Assembly (NCBI GenBank): GCA_002790635.1
Contig: PFVN01000043.1
Span: 1-8,276, forward strand
Direction of reading: 5' to 3'
From: Candidatus Moranbacteria bacterium CG_4_9_14_3_um_filter_42_9
GTDB lineage: Bacteria; Patescibacteriota; Minisyncoccia; Moranbacterales; UBA2206
DNA: 8,276 nt
Under the pieces are notes generated by a model, which did not search any database, was not told the DNA's origin, and saw only the letters and a list, made by a program, of their open reading frames with translations. Position 1 is the stretch's first letter, and the number at the start of each line of letters is the position of its first letter. The position numbers and the translations under genes were made by a program. Of the stretch, positions 7,301 to 8,276 are shown in pieces.

Positions 7301-7715
7301 CTATAGGGGGGGTTTCGCTAGTTTTTCCTCCACAAATTTTTGCAATAGCTTTGCGAGCTGTTTTATGCCCCACATTCAGTCTATCGTTTTCCCTCGCTAC
7401 GATTAATTTTACAAGCGCTTCTAGTCCTTTTTCATCTGATTCTAATAAATTAGCTTTGAGAACTTCAGTCAAAACCGCCTCCCGGATTTGTTCTACATTG
7501 TGCTGAAGTGCAGCTTTTTTTTCTTCGTTTTTGTAGTGACCGGTTATTTTTGCCCAATCAACTGCTTGGAAAAATATTTGATGCGCTTTTTCCCTCAACA
7601 ATTCCTGCTGTTCATTTATATCTTCAGACTGTTGCGATGCGCCTTCTTGCTCTTCATGCAAAACAGCACTGGCGTTGTCAACTGGCGGTATATTTTTTTT
7701 TCCTTCATTAACCAT
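4344..7715 (-). CDS. Giant charged protein with DHH-phosphoesterase-like domain and a membrane segment
   Basis: This 1,123-residue protein is rich in Lys and Glu. Regions in order: helical N-terminus (33-128); proline-rich linker (135-161); small beta-rich domain (184-240); charged helices (245-330); DHH-like domain (about 395-540). Its motifs are TDLDG at 407-411, VVAD with D454, FIDHHG at 461-466 and VDNADYPG at 505-512, in the order expected of DHH phosphoesterases (RecJ/NrnA/GdpP superfamily, usually Mn-dependent and acting on oligonucleotides or cyclic dinucleotides). Motif I has Tyr406 where the family usually has a metal-binding His. Residues 600-650 could be a divergent DHHA1-like substrate domain, without the usual GGGHxxAAG motif. 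Lys/Glu coiled coil (730-800), a Gly/Ala-rich hydrophobic segment (914-946) and a helical tail follow. It is the first gene of the operon, and no clear Shine-Dalgarno precedes the ATG. The DHH fold call is good; activity and substrate are unknown. Confidence 0.75.
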   Translation of the reverse strand: MVNEGKKNIPPVDNASAVLHEEQEGASQQSEDINEQQELLREKAHQIFFQAVDWAKITGHYKNEEKKAALQHNVEQIREAVLTEVLKANLLESDEKGLEALVKLIVARENDRLNVGHKTARKAIAKICGGKTSETPPIAPPATPLEMSPAPKMPEDLTPPKSANEIAEEKEQQKVEELENKFGKRPIYIDDKGDIYRAMPYTLDLGRGTFRVFIVNRITGKERSERWSEEKLYSLLQDKTLRVESSEEEKTERKKFEESRKKIVFEKFPGLVEKWKAGQIGKKIDKKKADKLFEVIIDQLNLLENTDVWEEANKILEDAKKEIIEAPKGEASKEVPKLTEDEKEIARTGSLITLSRIKNWDELNANTEQDGDAKFLEKTRELWKEFAVHGNLQRDKRTGKMIFANYTDLDGKCALGLMELAGIKTKDIKYVRSSAYEEGRINLDTGDKEGVVADIEEKTAFIDHHGEKSKSDTSTAKKTYDLLVSLGLLQKTEYLDNLVNFVNQVDNADYPGVEKYFENSWRTIAGLNRFCSFQALKYFFEKDKNPDPTRDLSEEELKKYGFIYVRKGKEAENRSKTQKDIAEKSKKALPEMERDGFIIQSDKYGKICVEVSSGAEKNNPGGYIAAKSYGCNAYVIWNADSKSFFVSTDRELQEAFSQGKKIRDRMWIKPMHDKSELTATLSEILGKMTGGKFAPIGKLKEYLNNPEEYGKISGAKEPAEYELGEEGNWFGEKKKEAEKLPELGKEGELLEVGKVAKTGEKKKDGEDREKERKEKLKKIEKELIQARKDYLETDYKKKSAYGKLKKFFGTLFADDRHERLGEEDPDVAYYKKEYDKKLLEHKTFLLEEAVGKGIAGEKLGEKLKTIVLEENIALEDTEVEVRVENFEGRYAGFVKECVQDLNGRWEKMHWAEKTGVVVSVLGMASIAVGTGGAAAIGIGAAMLKNVIKSGKIPQFFEKTKKAVAEYYKHTLPVIDLENNLKLDPRIQESNQELAGLNEQIPKVKEGAELDKLVKRKQFLENQKDLLSYINNVVSIRSYIAGKNKNEWDGIAKKPIGKLLKTGRGTKTAQNEGSLEGRISRIYDNLKEVEGFKGKLDPLNEKETVDDWVRRLARIVRKGEISRI

Positions 7716-7740
7716 TTTTGTTTCAACTTTAAATCAAATC

Positions 7741-7768
7741 CGCTATTTAGCGTTTTTTGTTTTTTCTT
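7741..7768 (+). terminator. Possible short terminator (+ strand) / operon leader hairpin (- strand)
   Basis: CGCTATTTAGCG (7741-7752) folds into a 4-bp stem and is followed on the + strand by TTTTTTGTTTTTT. It has the form of a weak intrinsic terminator that would block rightward antisense transcription leaving the operon. On the - strand it lies in the predicted 5' leader, about 25 bases before the ATG of the large gene. The stem is short, so confidence is low. Confidence 0.3.
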
Positions 7769-7774
7769 ATTTAA

Positions 7775-7783
7775 ATTATACCA
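7775..7783 (-). promoter_or_regulatory. Extended -10 promoter of the four-gene operon
   Basis: On the - strand TGGTATAAT matches the extended -10 consensus TGnTATAAT exactly (hexamer at 7780-7775). The -35 position shows only a weak hexamer, which extended -10 promoters tolerate. Transcription would begin near 7768, leaving a leader of about 53 nt before the ATG at 7715. Confidence 0.6.
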
Positions 7784-7857
7784 CAAAATCTCTATTTCGA
7801 AACACCTTTTTATGTGCATAACTTCGCCGGAGACTAAAATTTTATTCTAGCTTAATT

Positions 7858-7906
7858 CGGATCGCTCCAGAGCTAAAATCAGGAGGGTCTGTGATCCGCG
7901 CTGGAG
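7858..7906. repeat. Interleaved inverted repeats in the divergent promoter region
   Basis: CGGATC at 7858-7863 is inverted as GATCCG at 7893-7898, and CTCCAG at 7865-7870 is inverted as CTGGAG at 7901-7906. The two pairs interleave, as in a pseudoknot, and have nearly equal spacing. The arrangement could equally be read as a diverged inverted binding site of two CGGATC(n)CTCCAG-like halves. It lies upstream of the glycosyltransferase promoter. Confidence 0.4.
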
Positions 7907-7938
7907 AAATTTCACAAGTAGCTAATCGCCGACAAATG

Positions 7939-7947
7939 TGCTATACT
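7939..7947 (+). promoter_or_regulatory. Extended -10 promoter of the glycosyltransferase gene
   Basis: TGCTATACT matches the extended -10 form TGnTATAAT with one change in the hexamer (7942-7947). There is no well-spaced -35; TTCACA at 7911-7916 is too far upstream. The start point would be near 7954, giving a leader of about 18 nt without a Shine-Dalgarno sequence. Confidence 0.5.
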
Positions 7948-7971
7948 TGAATAAAATAATAATAAAATACT

Positions 7972-8276
7972 ATGCAGAAAAAACTATCCACCCGGGGTAA
8001 CTTCGCCTCTGCCAAAGAAACAAAATTTCGCGCGGTTTTCCCGCTGGCAAAAAAATTTGATTATAAATCAAAAAAGTTTAAGATATGGATCATTCTGTTT
8101 CTGATCATCGCTTTGGGATTTTTTTTGCGGATATACAACATTGAAAACGCACCGCCTGGCATTTATCCGGATGAAGCGGTCAATGGAGAAGACGCCATAA
8201 ATGCCAATCGGACGGGCGACTATCAGTGGTTTTATCCAGCCAACCAGGGACGGGAGGGCTTGATGATGAACCTGAT
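7972..8276 (+). CDS. GT-C family membrane glycosyltransferase (PMT/ArnT-like), 5' end only
   Basis: The frame opens at ATG 7972 and is still open at the window end, showing 101 codons. Residues 1-37 are a basic cytoplasmic tail. Residues 38-54 (IWIILFLIIALGFFLRI) are the first membrane helix. The first external loop then begins with NAPPGIYPDEAVNGEDA and continues to WFYPANQGREG. The acidic pair D67/E68 at this place matches the Asp/Glu catalytic or metal-binding site of GT39/PMT and ArnT-type enzymes, which move sugars from polyprenyl-phosphate carriers to protein or lipid on the outer face of the membrane. The PPGxYPDEA...GREG signature is familiar from many patescibacterial glycosyltransferases. 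The gene diverges from the operon and has its own extended -10 promoter. No Shine-Dalgarno precedes the ATG. Fold confidence is high; donor and acceptor are unknown. Confidence 0.85.
   Translation, partial: MQKKLSTRGNFASAKETKFRAVFPLAKKFDYKSKKFKIWIILFLIIALGFFLRIYNIENAPPGIYPDEAVNGEDAINANRTGDYQWFYPANQGREGLMMNL

Larger units (their letters stand above)
7716..7971. other. Divergent intergenic promoter region
   Basis: These 256 bp separate the start of the minus-strand operon from the start of the plus-strand glycosyltransferase gene. They contain one extended -10 promoter for each strand, a short hairpin in the operon's 5' leader, interleaved inverted repeats at 7858-7906, and an isolated strong Shine-Dalgarno-like AGGAGGG at 7881-7887. 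No tRNA or other RNA gene was recognised. Confidence 0.7.

Noticed and set aside
7306..7312. G7 run as a phase-variable tract
   Set aside because: It encodes part of the proline-rich linker, and seven bases is too short to argue for slippage.
7616..7819. 67-codon minus-strand frame overlapping the start of the giant gene
   Set aside because: It overlaps the extended -10 promoter and the first codons of the giant protein in another frame, and its sequence shows no recognisable pattern.

Overview
The window looks like a piece of a Patescibacteria (Candidate Phyla Radiation) genome, probably from the Parcubacteria/Moranbacteria side. This is inferred from gene content rather than from any marker gene: a VirD4/TraG-like ATPase next to a DUF5663-type small protein, a very lysine/glutamate-rich protein of over 1,000 residues with a Gly/Ala-rich membrane segment, a beta-propeller protein, and a GT-C glycosyltransferase with the 'PPGxYPDEA...GREG' signature common in these genomes. 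The sequence is moderately AT-rich. TGA ends two genes and never interrupts the long frames, so the standard bacterial code fits.

Layout. Positions 1-503 (+) hold the 3' end of a beta-propeller (NHL-like) protein. Positions 504-951 hold no convincing gene. They contain a hairpin-rich intergenic element bounded by two diverged hairpins in inverted orientation, and on its right a palindrome cluster with the hexamer TACGTA three times at an exact 12-bp period. The last palindrome runs into the final codons of the next gene. Positions 952-7715 (-) form one apparent four-gene operon, transcribed right to left: a 1,123-residue protein with a DHH-phosphoesterase-like domain, a 101-residue DUF5663-like protein, a 166-residue protein overlapping it by a TTGA stop/start junction, and an 830-residue membrane-anchored VirD4/TraG-like ATPase. 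Positions 7716-7971 are a divergent promoter region with an extended -10 site on each strand. Positions 7972-8276 (+) hold the 5' end of a membrane glycosyltransferase.

How the genes may work together (inference): the ATPase is a predicted DNA- or protein-pumping motor at the membrane. The co-transcribed large protein joins a putative nucleotide/oligonucleotide phosphoesterase domain to long charged helices and a membrane segment. The two small acidic helical proteins lie between them. The set could be a patescibacterial DNA-translocation or uptake apparatus with its own nucleic-acid-processing component. The least described parts are the DHH-like giant protein, whose motif I has Tyr where His is expected, and the structured intergenic element between the convergent genes.
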